A DNA stretch of 37,622 nt from JAUIET01 sp045105115 (GTDB lineage Bacteria > Pseudomonadota > Gammaproteobacteria > Pseudomonadales > JAUIET01), in NCBI GenBank assembly GCA_045105115.1, contig JBGCDE010000070.1, positions 1 to 37,622 of the forward strand. The letters are read 5' to 3'. Shown one piece after another: positions 7,604-15,381 of the stretch. The notes under the pieces were generated by a model. The model ran no database searches and was not told where the DNA came from. It saw nothing but the letters and a program-made list of their open reading frames with translations. A program made the position numbers and the translations under genes. How positions within the stretch are numbered: position 1 is the first letter of the stretch; each line of letters begins with the position of its first letter.

Positions 7604-9601
7604 TTAAGGCGTTGTGAAGTTAACCGGACCTGCGCTTGTGTTGCTTAGCACTCCACCACAATTAGCCCGAACGTACACGTCGTATCCTGTTGCAGCATCA
7701 AGACCTGCCAGCAAGTGAACAAGACCTCCATCCTCAACAGTACCAGCACCTTCAACAAACCCTGCTGGGCCGTATTCGTAACTGTACACAGTAGTTACGC
7801 TGGCGGCTCCGGCGGTTGTAGATAATGTTGCGTCATTAGCGTTTACATTGCTGAAAGCTAAACCTGTAGGTCCGGTGCATGACGTATTGATCGCCCAGAA
7901 AAACTCTTGGACCAAAACGTCAGGAACATCCGCACTAAGGGTTAAGACTCCGTTTTCTGGCGTAGTCGGTGCACTAAATGCCACACCATATGCACCATTG
8001 GGCTGAGTTGTGTTGCCTGGCACTTCGAAGCTGGTTGTTCCATTCAATGAACCAACGTCTGTAGAGAAATCTACCGTAGTTCCCGACACCATGGAATTGC
8101 CATTTGCGTCTGACATGAACAAGCCACCCAGAAAAACTGTAGTGCCCCACTCGATATTTATAGTGCCGCCAACCGCTGGAAAGGATCCTACATTCGAAAC
8201 GACTACTTGATCAGTAGACAAGGCCAGCGTCGCTACCTGTGAAATACCTACTTCATCTTCGGCGCCACACAACGAGCTGTGCTCACACAGCGGACCGTTC
8301 CACAAGCCATCCGCCAGATCTATCATGCCGTTACTGTTAAAGTCATGAAAAAATTCGCCAGAATCATAAATGCCATTTTCATTTTCGTCAGTAAATGGCT
8401 CGTCTAGATCCATCGACATATCAAATACGTCAGCATCATCAAACACCGAGTTACCATTCGTGTCAGTAAACTCTTCAGCACCACTGGTAAATGCAATGAT
8501 TTCTGCTCGGCCATCAGCAGGTCGCGGATCAGAACTCACCCACGTTACCGAACACTGGGCATCTACTGTTGAACAAGATGGCGCAATGGTGCCACTTTCA
8601 GGAGAAGCAAAGCTGATTACGGTATCGTCTGGCACCGGATTGCCAAATTGATCAGCGGCAATGATGCTAAACGTAACTTCAGTGCCATTGAAATTGAATG
8701 CTCGTGGCGCAAAATTATCAACAGACATAGTGAGCCGATTGGCCTGAGGTATGCCCGTAGAAATATTTATGCCGTCTGAATTTCCAGAAACATCAGTTGC
8801 TTCATGGGTAGCTGTGACAACAACCGTCGTATGTACTGTACCGCTTTGAACAATTGCGGTCACCATACCCATATTATCAGATACGGCTGAATCTTCGGCC
8901 AAGCTCACGCCGCCAACAGCAGTGCTCAAGGTAAAGTTTATTGTTTCTCCCACTATTGGTGCAGACTGCTGACCAACCAACTGAAAACTGACTCTTGACG
9001 TTTCCTCACCACCCACGCCTCGAAGAGACAGGCTAAGCGGCATCGCGTTCATAAACTGTACTGAAAGAACAGCATCAGGCTCAACGGTTATTGTTCCGGC
9101 TGCACTTAGAGTTTGGCCAGTAGACGCAGTTACGTTAGCAGAGAGTGCATCTTCGCCACTACAGCCATTCGCGGTATACGTCAGGGTGATGACACCCGAG
9201 ATTGTATTAGACTCTCCGGCCAGCGTTGACAAGCCGCTGGCAATACATTCCGAGTTTACGGTAGCCGTAATTGGGTCTGTAATCGCATCGCCATCCGCGT
9301 CAACGATTGTTAACTGCAATTGTGTTGAAGCACCGCTTTGAATTGTTGCATTCTGAATACCAACTTCACCATTCACGAAATTTGCGCCAAGACCATTTCC
9401 TAAGCGAGCCGTAGAATCGGAGTCAGTCCCGGTGCCACCAGTTCCGGTTCCAGTACCCGTGCCCGTTGTTCCCGGACTACTACCACCACATGCAACCAGT
9501 GCACCTAACAGCAGACCAGTCGCTGCGGTTTTACACGATAGCGTCAAAGTGCGTCGGATCGAGCCGATCAAAGTGGGCTGAAAATGTCGGGACTGAAACA
9601 T
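7604..9601 (-). CDS. Ig-like (invasin-type) repeat lipoprotein with EF-hand-like calcium loops
   Basis: A 665-residue predicted surface lipoprotein. After an unusually long N-region (about 20 residues) and hydrophobic core comes lipobox LVAC with Cys38, then a Gly/Thr spacer (TGTGTGTGTGG, about 45-57). The body is a series of beta-rich modules: Ig-like domains around 75-170, 175-285 and 290-375, the third with DQFGNPVPDDTVISF typical of bacterial Ig-like group 1. Next are three Asp/Asn-rich loops resembling EF-hand or dockerin calcium sites (DTNGNSVFDDADVFD, DENENGIYDSGE, DFNSNGMIDLADG), another Ig-like domain, and a C-terminal fibronectin-III-like module ending in VNFTTP. Cysteines inside the modules suggest disulfides. 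Adhesion or envelope stability is a guess. It stands alone and converges on the NUDIX gene with 17 bases between. Confidence 0.78.
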   Translation of the reverse strand: MFQSRHFQPTLIGSIRRTLTLSCKTAATGLLLGALVACGGSSPGTTGTGTGTGTGGTGTDSDSTARLGNGLGANFVNGEVGIQNATIQSGASTQLQLTIVDADGDAITDPITATVNSECIASGLSTLAGESNTISGVITLTYTANGCSGEDALSANVTASTGQTLSAAGTITVEPDAVLSVQFMNAMPLSLSLRGVGGEETSRVSFQLVGQQSAPIVGETINFTLSTAVGGVSLAEDSAVSDNMGMVTAIVQSGTVHTTVVVTATHEATDVSGNSDGINISTGIPQANRLTMSVDNFAPRAFNFNGTEVTFSIIAADQFGNPVPDDTVISFASPESGTIAPSCSTVDAQCSVTWVSSDPRPADGRAEIIAFTSGAEEFTDTNGNSVFDDADVFDMSMDLDEPFTDENENGIYDSGEFFHDFNSNGMIDLADGLWNGPLCEHSSLCGAEDEVGISQVATLALSTDQVVVSNVGSFPAVGGTINIEWGTTVFLGGLFMSDANGNSMVSGTTVDFSTDVGSLNGTTSFEVPGNTTQPNGAYGVAFSAPTTPENGVLTLSADVPDVLVQEFFWAINTSCTGPTGLAFSNVNANDATLSTTAGAASVTTVYSYEYGPAGFVEGAGTVEDGGLVHLLAGLDAATGYDVYVRANCGGVLSNTSAGPVNFTTP

Positions 9602-9825
9602 GATTGGTCTACCTGATTTTAATTGCTAGTCACAAATGAAAGTGAACATAAGAGGAGACGCAAATACGCCATCTACTTAGGGTCTTTTCCTGAGTATAGG
9701 CAACTTGGATGGTAAATCTAGGTGAAGCAAAAATCGGCGCACAATGCGAAATTGACGCGCGATGCAGTTGATTTTTTATACTATTCGATCAACATTTAAG
9801 CTAACACTATGATCAAGTATTGAAA

Positions 9826-10050
9826 TCAGTTTATATAAAAGTTGGCAAGCCAAACACTCAGCTGGCCTAGAAATAGTATAAAGCCTGCGATGTAGGCCAG
9901 TAGTAACCAGGGCCTGAATGGTTTTCGATCTTTGGCGTGAACACCGGTAGAAGTGACGTGGCGAACACGAGCGAGATCCTCCGCCGACAACTTCGACGGA
10001 GTCTCTTCAGCCATAGCTAATTCCTGAATATGTTGTTCACTATCACTCAT
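9826..10050 (-). CDS. Small DUF3094-like single-pass membrane protein
   Basis: A 74-residue protein with an acidic, soluble N-terminal half and one membrane helix (about residues 48-69) just after KDRKPFRPWLLLAYIAGF. The motif LSAEDLARVRHVTSTGV then RKPFRPWLLL resembles the short DUF3094 proteins of pseudomonads and relatives, which have no known function. The start is chosen at the ATG at 10050; a GTG lies immediately before it at 10053. The stop of the acyl-CoA dehydrogenase gene is only a few bases upstream, so the two are almost certainly cotranscribed and probably translationally coupled. A link to fatty-acid or sulfur-compound oxidation at the membrane is possible but only suggested by position. 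Confidence 0.72.
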   Translation of the reverse strand: MSDSEQHIQELAMAEETPSKLSAEDLARVRHVTSTGVHAKDRKPFRPWLLLAYIAGFILFLGQLSVWLANFYIN

Positions 10051-10054
10051 CACT

Positions 10055-11854
10055 TTAAAATTTAAAATTCTCTTCAGCCATAGACATCAGGTTTTCAGCG
10101 CCAGATAACATCACCTGCTTATGCATAGCGGTGCGTGGAAGCAAACGCTCATAATAGAAGCGCGCTGTTTTAATTTTCGCCTTATAGAAATTCTCATCAT
10201 CAACGCCTTCGGCGAGCTTACCCTGTGCGACCAGCGCCATCTGTGCCCACATGTGGGCTAGTACAAAATAACCTGAGTACATCAAGTAATCAACAGAGGC
10301 TGCTCCGGCTTCTTCCGGGTTTTGCATAGCCGCAGCGCCGATTTGCATTGTGAGCTCGCCAATTTCCTGATTTATCGCTTGCAGTGGTTGAATAAACTCC
10401 TGCATTGCTTCATTGCCTGCATGCTCTTTACAGAACACGTGAACAATCTTGGTGTAGTTCTTTAACAACTCGCCACCTGAACCCAACACTTTTCTACCCA
10501 GCAGGTCGATGGATTGAATGCCAGTGGTTCCTTCGTAGATTGTGGCAATGCGACCATCACGAACAATCTGCTCCATACCCCATTCTTTAATGTAACCGTG
10601 GCCGCCAAAAATTTGCACACCGTAATTCGCCGCTTCCAGCCCTGTTTCCGTCAAGAAAGCTTTTGCAATCGGCGTCAACAGAGACAACAAATCTTCGCTG
10701 GCCTCAGACTGCTCTCCCAAATCAGCATGTGTTATATCCAGCAAAGTACCCAACCAGTAAATGAAAGCACGACCACCTTCAGCAAACGCTTTTTGGGTGA
10801 GCAGCATGCGCCTTACATTCGGGTGAACAATGATTGGGTCTGCTTCCGCATCAGGATTTTTCGGCCCACTTAACGACCGCATTTGCAAGCGCTCGCGAGC
10901 GTATTCAAGCGCTCCCTGAAACGCACGCTCTGCGGTGCACAAACCTTGAATGGCCGTACCTATACGAGCCGTGTTCATAAAAGTAAACATCGCAGGCAAG
11001 CCTTTGTTAGGCTCGCCCAGCAAATAACCCTGCGCTTCTTCAAAATTCAGCACACAGGTTGCCGAGCCATTGATTCCCATTTTGTGTTCGATAGAGCCGC
11101 AATTCACGTTGTTACGCTCACCAATCGAACCATCGTCATTGACTTTAAACTTGGGCACCAAAAACAGCGAAATACCCTTCGTGCCTGATGGCGCATCCGG
11201 AAGACGAGCCAGTACGATGTGAATAATATTTTCCGCCATGTCGTGATCGCCAGCGGAGATAAATATTTTGGTACCTGACAGTCTATAGCTGCCATCAGGA
11301 TTCGGATCTGCTTTGGTACGTAACAAGCCCAGATCGGTACCACAGTGCGCTTCGGTCAGACACATTGTGCCGGTCCAGGAACCTTCCACCATTTTAGGCA
11401 GATACTTGGCAATCTGATCTTCATTGCCATGAGTTTCCACAGTCACTTTAGCGCCATGGCTTAGCCCGGGGTACATACCCCATGACCAATTTGCGGTACC
11501 TACTATTTCATTGTTAACCACGCCACCAAAGGAATGCGGTAAACCTTGACCGCCCATTTCTACCGGCGCACTCATTGCCGGCCAACCATTCTCCACGTAT
11601 TGCTGATACGCTTCTTTAAAGCCAGTAGGCGTTGTAACGCCGTCTGGTGTCCAGGTACAGCCTTCCTTGTCGCCAACTTGATACAGCGGTGCAAGCACGT
11701 TATCAGCGAACTTCGCCGCTTCTTCTATAACCGCGGTCATCAATTCACGGTTGACCTCTTCGTATGCAGGAATCGCTTGATAGTGGGTTTCAGCGTCCAG
11801 CAATTCAAACAAAACGAAGTTAATGTCGCGTTGGGGTGTTTGATACTCAGCCAT
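10055..11854 (-). CDS. Acyl-CoA dehydrogenase, DmdC-like with C-terminal extension
   Basis: A 599-residue FAD-dependent acyl-CoA dehydrogenase of the large subgroup that includes 3-methylmercaptopropionyl-CoA dehydrogenase (DmdC) and several medium/long-chain enzymes. It shows the N-terminal block LAPLYQVGDKEGC, the FAD/substrate segment MCLTEAHCGTDLGLLRTKA, GTKIFISAGDHD, and the C-terminal helical domain IFGGHGYIKEWGMEQIVRD. The expected catalytic base is Glu441 in IYEGTTGIQ. Residues about 470-599 form the extra C-terminal domain of this subgroup. The start has a good ribosome site (GGAG, then ATG at 11854). It is the first gene of a two-gene unit with the DUF3094-like gene. The exact substrate cannot be read from the sequence; many such genes are annotated dmdC without proof. 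Confidence 0.92.
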   Translation of the reverse strand: MAEYQTPQRDINFVLFELLDAETHYQAIPAYEEVNRELMTAVIEEAAKFADNVLAPLYQVGDKEGCTWTPDGVTTPTGFKEAYQQYVENGWPAMSAPVEMGGQGLPHSFGGVVNNEIVGTANWSWGMYPGLSHGAKVTVETHGNEDQIAKYLPKMVEGSWTGTMCLTEAHCGTDLGLLRTKADPNPDGSYRLSGTKIFISAGDHDMAENIIHIVLARLPDAPSGTKGISLFLVPKFKVNDDGSIGERNNVNCGSIEHKMGINGSATCVLNFEEAQGYLLGEPNKGLPAMFTFMNTARIGTAIQGLCTAERAFQGALEYARERLQMRSLSGPKNPDAEADPIIVHPNVRRMLLTQKAFAEGGRAFIYWLGTLLDITHADLGEQSEASEDLLSLLTPIAKAFLTETGLEAANYGVQIFGGHGYIKEWGMEQIVRDGRIATIYEGTTGIQSIDLLGRKVLGSGGELLKNYTKIVHVFCKEHAGNEAMQEFIQPLQAINQEIGELTMQIGAAAMQNPEEAGAASVDYLMYSGYFVLAHMWAQMALVAQGKLAEGVDDENFYKAKIKTARFYYERLLPRTAMHKQVMLSGAENLMSMAEENFKF

Positions 11855-11897
11855 GGTGTTCTCCGTTCGAGGTGGACCGCAATTTAGTCATAAGCGT

Positions 11898-12019
11898 AGG
11901 GCTAAAAAGCCCTTACAGACAGTAGCCACGAGTATTGGCGAATCACTGTGTGTATACGGGTGCGCAAGCTTTGTGGATTAGCTGAATAGATTCAAGGTTA
12001 TTTTCGGTCAGCCGACCGA
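11898..12019. promoter_or_regulatory. Divergent control region with two short hairpins
   Basis: The 270-base gap between the divergent acyl-CoA dehydrogenase and comF genes must hold both promoters. It contains two clean inverted repeats: AGGGCT-AAAA-AGCCCT at 11898-11913 and TCGGTC-AGCC-GACCGA at 12004-12019. A smaller TTGCA-TTTTG-TGCAA lies at 12036-12050. They lack a following T-run, so operator or leader structure is as likely as termination. No regulator can be named. Confidence 0.35.
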
Positions 12020-12124
12020 TGCCACACCGTGCTGTTTGCATTTTGTGCAACTCTACGCAAAACTGCGCGCTCTCTGGTCGCATAAGAAAATCGTGCGACT
12101 CTGCGGCACACACAAGGACGTTGT

Positions 12125-12892
12125 ATGCTCACTGACTCACTTTATGCCTGTTTAGCAAATTCGCGCCGTTTTAGCGTTCCACAAGATTGTCTTTTTTGCG
12201 CACAGGCGCTTTCTCGCGATGAGTGGGGCTTGTGCGACCTATGCCAGCTGGATTTACGCGCTCCCAAAATAGCCTGCAGATTATGCCTGATACCCCTTGC
12301 TGCCACGCGGAGCGAAGCGGCAGCAAAACCACTGATATGCGGTCAATGTCTCAGACACCCGCCCACGTTTGATGAGTGTCGAATCAGCGCACTCTATCAG
12401 CCACCTCTCAGCCATATCATTGCGCGCTACAAATACTCGTCTTCTTTTCATTGTGGGCGCTTACTCGCCAAACTCATGGCCGACAAGATAATTGCGGGCA
12501 AGCCAACACAACTTCCGGCCTGCATTGTGCCAGTTCCACTGCATTGGTCGCGCCAGTTAAGCCGAGGCTTCAATCAAAGCACCTTGTTAGCCGCTCAAGT
12601 GCGGGCCAGGCTGTTGCGACATTACAAATTGGGTCGCAGAGAGCTACCAATCGCCGATCGACTGCTGCGCCGGCGTTTGCGTACCTTAAGCCAGGTAACG
12701 CAAGATATAGACGGTCGACAGGGCAATGTGCGCGACGCTTTTGAGCTTCGCTCTAGCGTACAAGTGCCCAGCTCAGTCGCGATCGTTGACGATGTGGTCA
12801 CCACAGGCGCCACTGTCAATGAAATAGCGCATTTATTAAAGCGGGCCGGAGTTGGCCGCGTTGAAGTATGGGCCGCCGCTCGAACACCCTAG
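12125..12892 (+). CDS. comF: ComF family protein (double zinc finger plus phosphoribosyltransferase fold)
   Basis: A 255-residue ComF/GntX-type protein. In naturally transformable bacteria ComF helps bring in single-stranded DNA; in others (GntX) the role is unclear. The N-terminal part has eight cysteines in CxxC pairs (22/25, 37/40, 51/54, 72/75), suggesting two zinc sites. The C-terminal phosphoribosyltransferase-like domain includes IVPVPLHWSRQLSRGFNQS and the PRPP-type loop VAIVDDVVTTGAT (about 218-230). An AAGGACG ribosome site precedes the ATG. It heads a probable two-gene unit with srkA 39 bases downstream and is divergent from the acyl-CoA dehydrogenase gene. No other competence genes are in the window, so function in uptake is not shown. 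Confidence 0.9.
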   Translation: MLTDSLYACLANSRRFSVPQDCLFCAQALSRDEWGLCDLCQLDLRAPKIACRLCLIPLAATRSEAAAKPLICGQCLRHPPTFDECRISALYQPPLSHIIARYKYSSSFHCGRLLAKLMADKIIAGKPTQLPACIVPVPLHWSRQLSRGFNQSTLLAAQVRARLLRHYKLGRRELPIADRLLRRRLRTLSQVTQDIDGRQGNVRDAFELRSSVQVPSSVAIVDDVVTTGATVNEIAHLLKRAGVGRVEVWAAARTP

Positions 12893-12931
12893 CAATGTTA
12901 CACTCCACATTGACTTTCGCTGGCCTACTCA

Positions 12932-13933
12932 ATGAGCGCACACCCTTTCGACCAACTCACGCCTGAATTTATTTGCGACGCCATTGACAGCCTGGGCCTG
13001 CGAAGCGATGCGCGCTTAAGTGCACTCAACAGTTTTGAAAACCGTGTATACCAGGTTGGGATCGAAGACAGCGACCCTCTGATCGCCAAATTTTATCGCC
13101 CCGATCGCTGGAACCTTGCCCAGATAAGAGAAGAGCATGAATTCACTGCCGAGCTGCTGGAAGCAGAACTGGATGTGATTGCACCGCTTGCAGTTTCCGG
13201 ACAAGAAACTTTATACGAATATCAAGGTTTTCACATAGCACTGTTTCCGCGCTTTGGCGGCTCTCCTCCAGATATCGAGCAAGAACAAAACCTGGAAGTT
13301 CTCGGCCGATTGTTAGGGCGTATGCATGCAGTAGCGCGAACTGGCGCTTTTCAGCATCGGCCTGTTATTGAATGCGCGTCTTATGCACAACAAAGTATTG
13401 AGTTGATATTAGAGCATTGGATTCCTGGTGATTTGCACGCTAGCTACGAGTCGATCGCTAAAGACGTGCTCGCTCTGCTCGAAGAGCTAGAGGAAAGCGC
13501 AAAGAATTTAAAGCCACTGCGCAGCCATGGTGATTTTCATTTAGGGAACATGATTCACCGAGATGAGCGCATTCACATGCTGGATTTTGATGACTCTCGC
13601 ACAGCACATGCCATTCAGGATATTTGGATGCTGCTCAGTGGTGAACAAGAAGACATGGACAGACAGCTGGATGTGCTGATTCGCAATTACGAGGTATTTC
13701 ATGAGTTCGACTGGCGCGAAATACATTTGATCGAATACTACCGAACCTTGCGTATATTGCATCACAGCGCATGGATTGCCAGCCGCTGGGAAGACCCCGC
13801 ATTTCCCTTGGCATTCCCCTGGTTTAATTCTGGTGGCTATTGGTCACAACAAATTTTGACCCTGCGTGAGCAGCTGTACTCGCTGCAACAAAGCCATACC
13901 GCCATGTGCGGCAACTTTGGCCAAGGATACTGA
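12932..13933 (+). CDS. srkA: Stress response kinase A (YihE/RdoA-type protein kinase)
   Basis: A 333-residue cytosolic Ser/Thr kinase of the aminoglycoside-phosphotransferase-like fold, close in length to E. coli SrkA (328), where it counters MazEF-linked death and envelope stress. Conserved blocks are NSFENRVYQV, FYRPDRW, EEHEFTAELL and GRMHAVARTG. The catalytic motif is SHGDFHLGN (Asp201 and Asn206), with the magnesium site in MLDFDDSRT (Asp218). Residues WIASRWEDPAFPLAFPWF near the end are also characteristic. The ATG at 12932 is the first in frame and matches the family start. In E. coli srkA is followed by dsbA; here it is followed by an unknown membrane protein, and no dsbA is seen. Confidence 0.93.
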   Translation: MSAHPFDQLTPEFICDAIDSLGLRSDARLSALNSFENRVYQVGIEDSDPLIAKFYRPDRWNLAQIREEHEFTAELLEAELDVIAPLAVSGQETLYEYQGFHIALFPRFGGSPPDIEQEQNLEVLGRLLGRMHAVARTGAFQHRPVIECASYAQQSIELILEHWIPGDLHASYESIAKDVLALLEELEESAKNLKPLRSHGDFHLGNMIHRDERIHMLDFDDSRTAHAIQDIWMLLSGEQEDMDRQLDVLIRNYEVFHEFDWREIHLIEYYRTLRILHHSAWIASRWEDPAFPLAFPWFNSGGYWSQQILTLREQLYSLQQSHTAMCGNFGQGY

Positions 13934-13941
13934 CGCTTGTG

Positions 13942-14001
13942 ATTAGCTGTAGGCTAATATTGATTCGGACGTCACTGGTCGAAGATGCTAAACTTTTAGC
14001 A
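13942..14001. promoter_or_regulatory. Two neighbouring inverted repeats between srkA and the next gene
   Basis: ATTAGC-TGTAG-GCTAAT (13942-13958) and TGCTAAA-CT-TTTAGCA (13986-14001) share the GCTAA core. The second is 29 bases before the next ATG. They could be an operator pair, a terminator of srkA or chance structure. No T-run follows the first, and the second has a loop too small for a stable RNA hairpin, which slightly favours a protein-binding palindrome. Confidence 0.35.
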
Positions 14002-14029
14002 GCAAACCACTGACAGGTTGTAATCGCAA

Positions 14030-15301
14030 ATGCGCGTATTCAGAGGGCTGGTTCTTACTGCATTCACACTGCTTTTTGTAGTGATTTTCAGCGTCATTGC
14101 GATTGCGCTGCTTGCTCTTGACGATCAGCCTTTGCTTGCCTTCGACAATTCGATTGCTGCAGACACCGTCAGTACGGCCAAACTCGATCAGAAACAGCCG
14201 GAAGCCAGCAAGAAAGCAGCTTTCTGGGAGGAAGACTCTGATGGCTTGATCCATATTCCAGACAAGGAACTAAGCCTGCTGTTGCAACAGCAATTGCAGC
14301 GCTCCGATCTTGGCTCGGCAATAAAGCTGGTCTTTTTTCGTGGGCACGCCAATGGTCAAATGTCGCTACTAATGCCAATCGAGTTCTCGCGCAAATTTCT
14401 GAACGTTCGCTTTACTGCGAAGCAGAGCAAAGCACCACAACATCTTGAACTGGATACCCTGCAACTGGGCAACATTCAGGTACCTCCGAGCTTGATTAGC
14501 TACGCGCTACCCTACCTGATTGAAACCTGTCAGCGCGACCGTCGCTGCCGTTCTGCGATGGATGCCTATCGCAATGTGGAAACTCTGGAGCTAGGTACTG
14601 GCGTGCTCAAGTTACGCTATCGTCTTGGCGCCGATACCTTATCCCAAATTGGCGGACTGAATGTTGATCAACTGCCTTTACCACCTTACTTAAGCGCACT
14701 TAGCTCATTAGCTTACGACCACGGTAACAAGCGAATCCCACTTCATGTGGCTCTTCAAGCCGTTCTCCAAGTCTCTGCTTCACGCAGCTTTGATAACAAC
14801 CCAATGACGGAAAATACTGCGGCAATTTTGGCCTTGGCTCTGCAAAGTTCCGATGCCCGATTCCAAAAATTGATCTTGGCCGAACAAAAAACCGATCTAA
14901 ATTTGATCGAATTGCAGGTATCCGTGCATCAACGCAGAGATTTGGCCCAGCATTTCATCGGTTCTGCGGCGCTATATCTTATTGGTGGCACCGAATTCAG
15001 CGATTATGTTGGCATTTACAAAGAGTTTCTTGACCTGTCACAAGGCAAAAAGTTTGGTGCCGGCGATCTGGTTGCCAACCGAGCGGGCGTTCGATTTGCG
15101 CGTCTTGCCACCTCGTCAGCGAAGCAAGCGCAAGCTCTGCAGAGCAAAATGTTGGCCGAACAGGACACAACTGCTTATTTGCTGAACAAACTGCAGATTC
15201 GTGAGCTGGAACGCCAATATAATGTGCGAACGACAGAAGAAATTAATGAAATCGTTACAGTGATTGATAACGCGCTCGCAGAACTACCACTGTTACACTA
15301 A
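14030..15301 (+). CDS. Membrane-anchored protein of unknown function, 423 residues
   Basis: I do not recognise a named family. The protein has an uncleaved N-terminal membrane helix (about residues 7-30) and then a soluble domain that should face the periplasm. An acidic segment (residues about 60-75) leads to DGLIHIPDKELSLLLQQQL. A beta-rich part follows around 95-145, and TCQRDRRCRS (about 165-174) holds two Cys that may form a disulfide. The last third is helical, with RRDLAQHFIGSAALYLIGG then GAGDLVANRAGVRFARLA, a conserved-looking block that recalls a family of unannotated gammaproteobacterial proteins. No catalytic motif is evident. It lies between srkA and a signalling gene on the same strand; promoter-like elements on both sides argue against a tight operon. 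Confidence 0.7.
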   Translation: MRVFRGLVLTAFTLLFVVIFSVIAIALLALDDQPLLAFDNSIAADTVSTAKLDQKQPEASKKAAFWEEDSDGLIHIPDKELSLLLQQQLQRSDLGSAIKLVFFRGHANGQMSLLMPIEFSRKFLNVRFTAKQSKAPQHLELDTLQLGNIQVPPSLISYALPYLIETCQRDRRCRSAMDAYRNVETLELGTGVLKLRYRLGADTLSQIGGLNVDQLPLPPYLSALSSLAYDHGNKRIPLHVALQAVLQVSASRSFDNNPMTENTAAILALALQSSDARFQKLILAEQKTDLNLIELQVSVHQRRDLAQHFIGSAALYLIGGTEFSDYVGIYKEFLDLSQGKKFGAGDLVANRAGVRFARLATSSAKQAQALQSKMLAEQDTTAYLLNKLQIRELERQYNVRTTEEINEIVTVIDNALAELPLLH

Positions 15302-15319
15302 CAGCCTATCCTTTAGCGG

Positions 15320-15346
15320 TTGCCAAACCGAAAACGGACCTATACT
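15320..15346 (+). promoter_or_regulatory. Candidate sigma-70 promoter of the c-di-GMP signalling gene
   Basis: TTGCCA (15320-15325) and TATACT (15341-15346) match the -35 and -10 consensus at five of six bases each, with a short 15-base spacer. The -35 overlaps a small hairpin, CGGTT-GCCA-AACCG (15317-15330), so a terminator for the upstream gene or operator-type control is possible. The expected start would leave about a 30-base leader before the ATG at 15382. Confidence 0.42.
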
Positions 15347-15381
15347 TAAAAAATACTTCCGCAGGGCGCAGGTTCCCGTTA

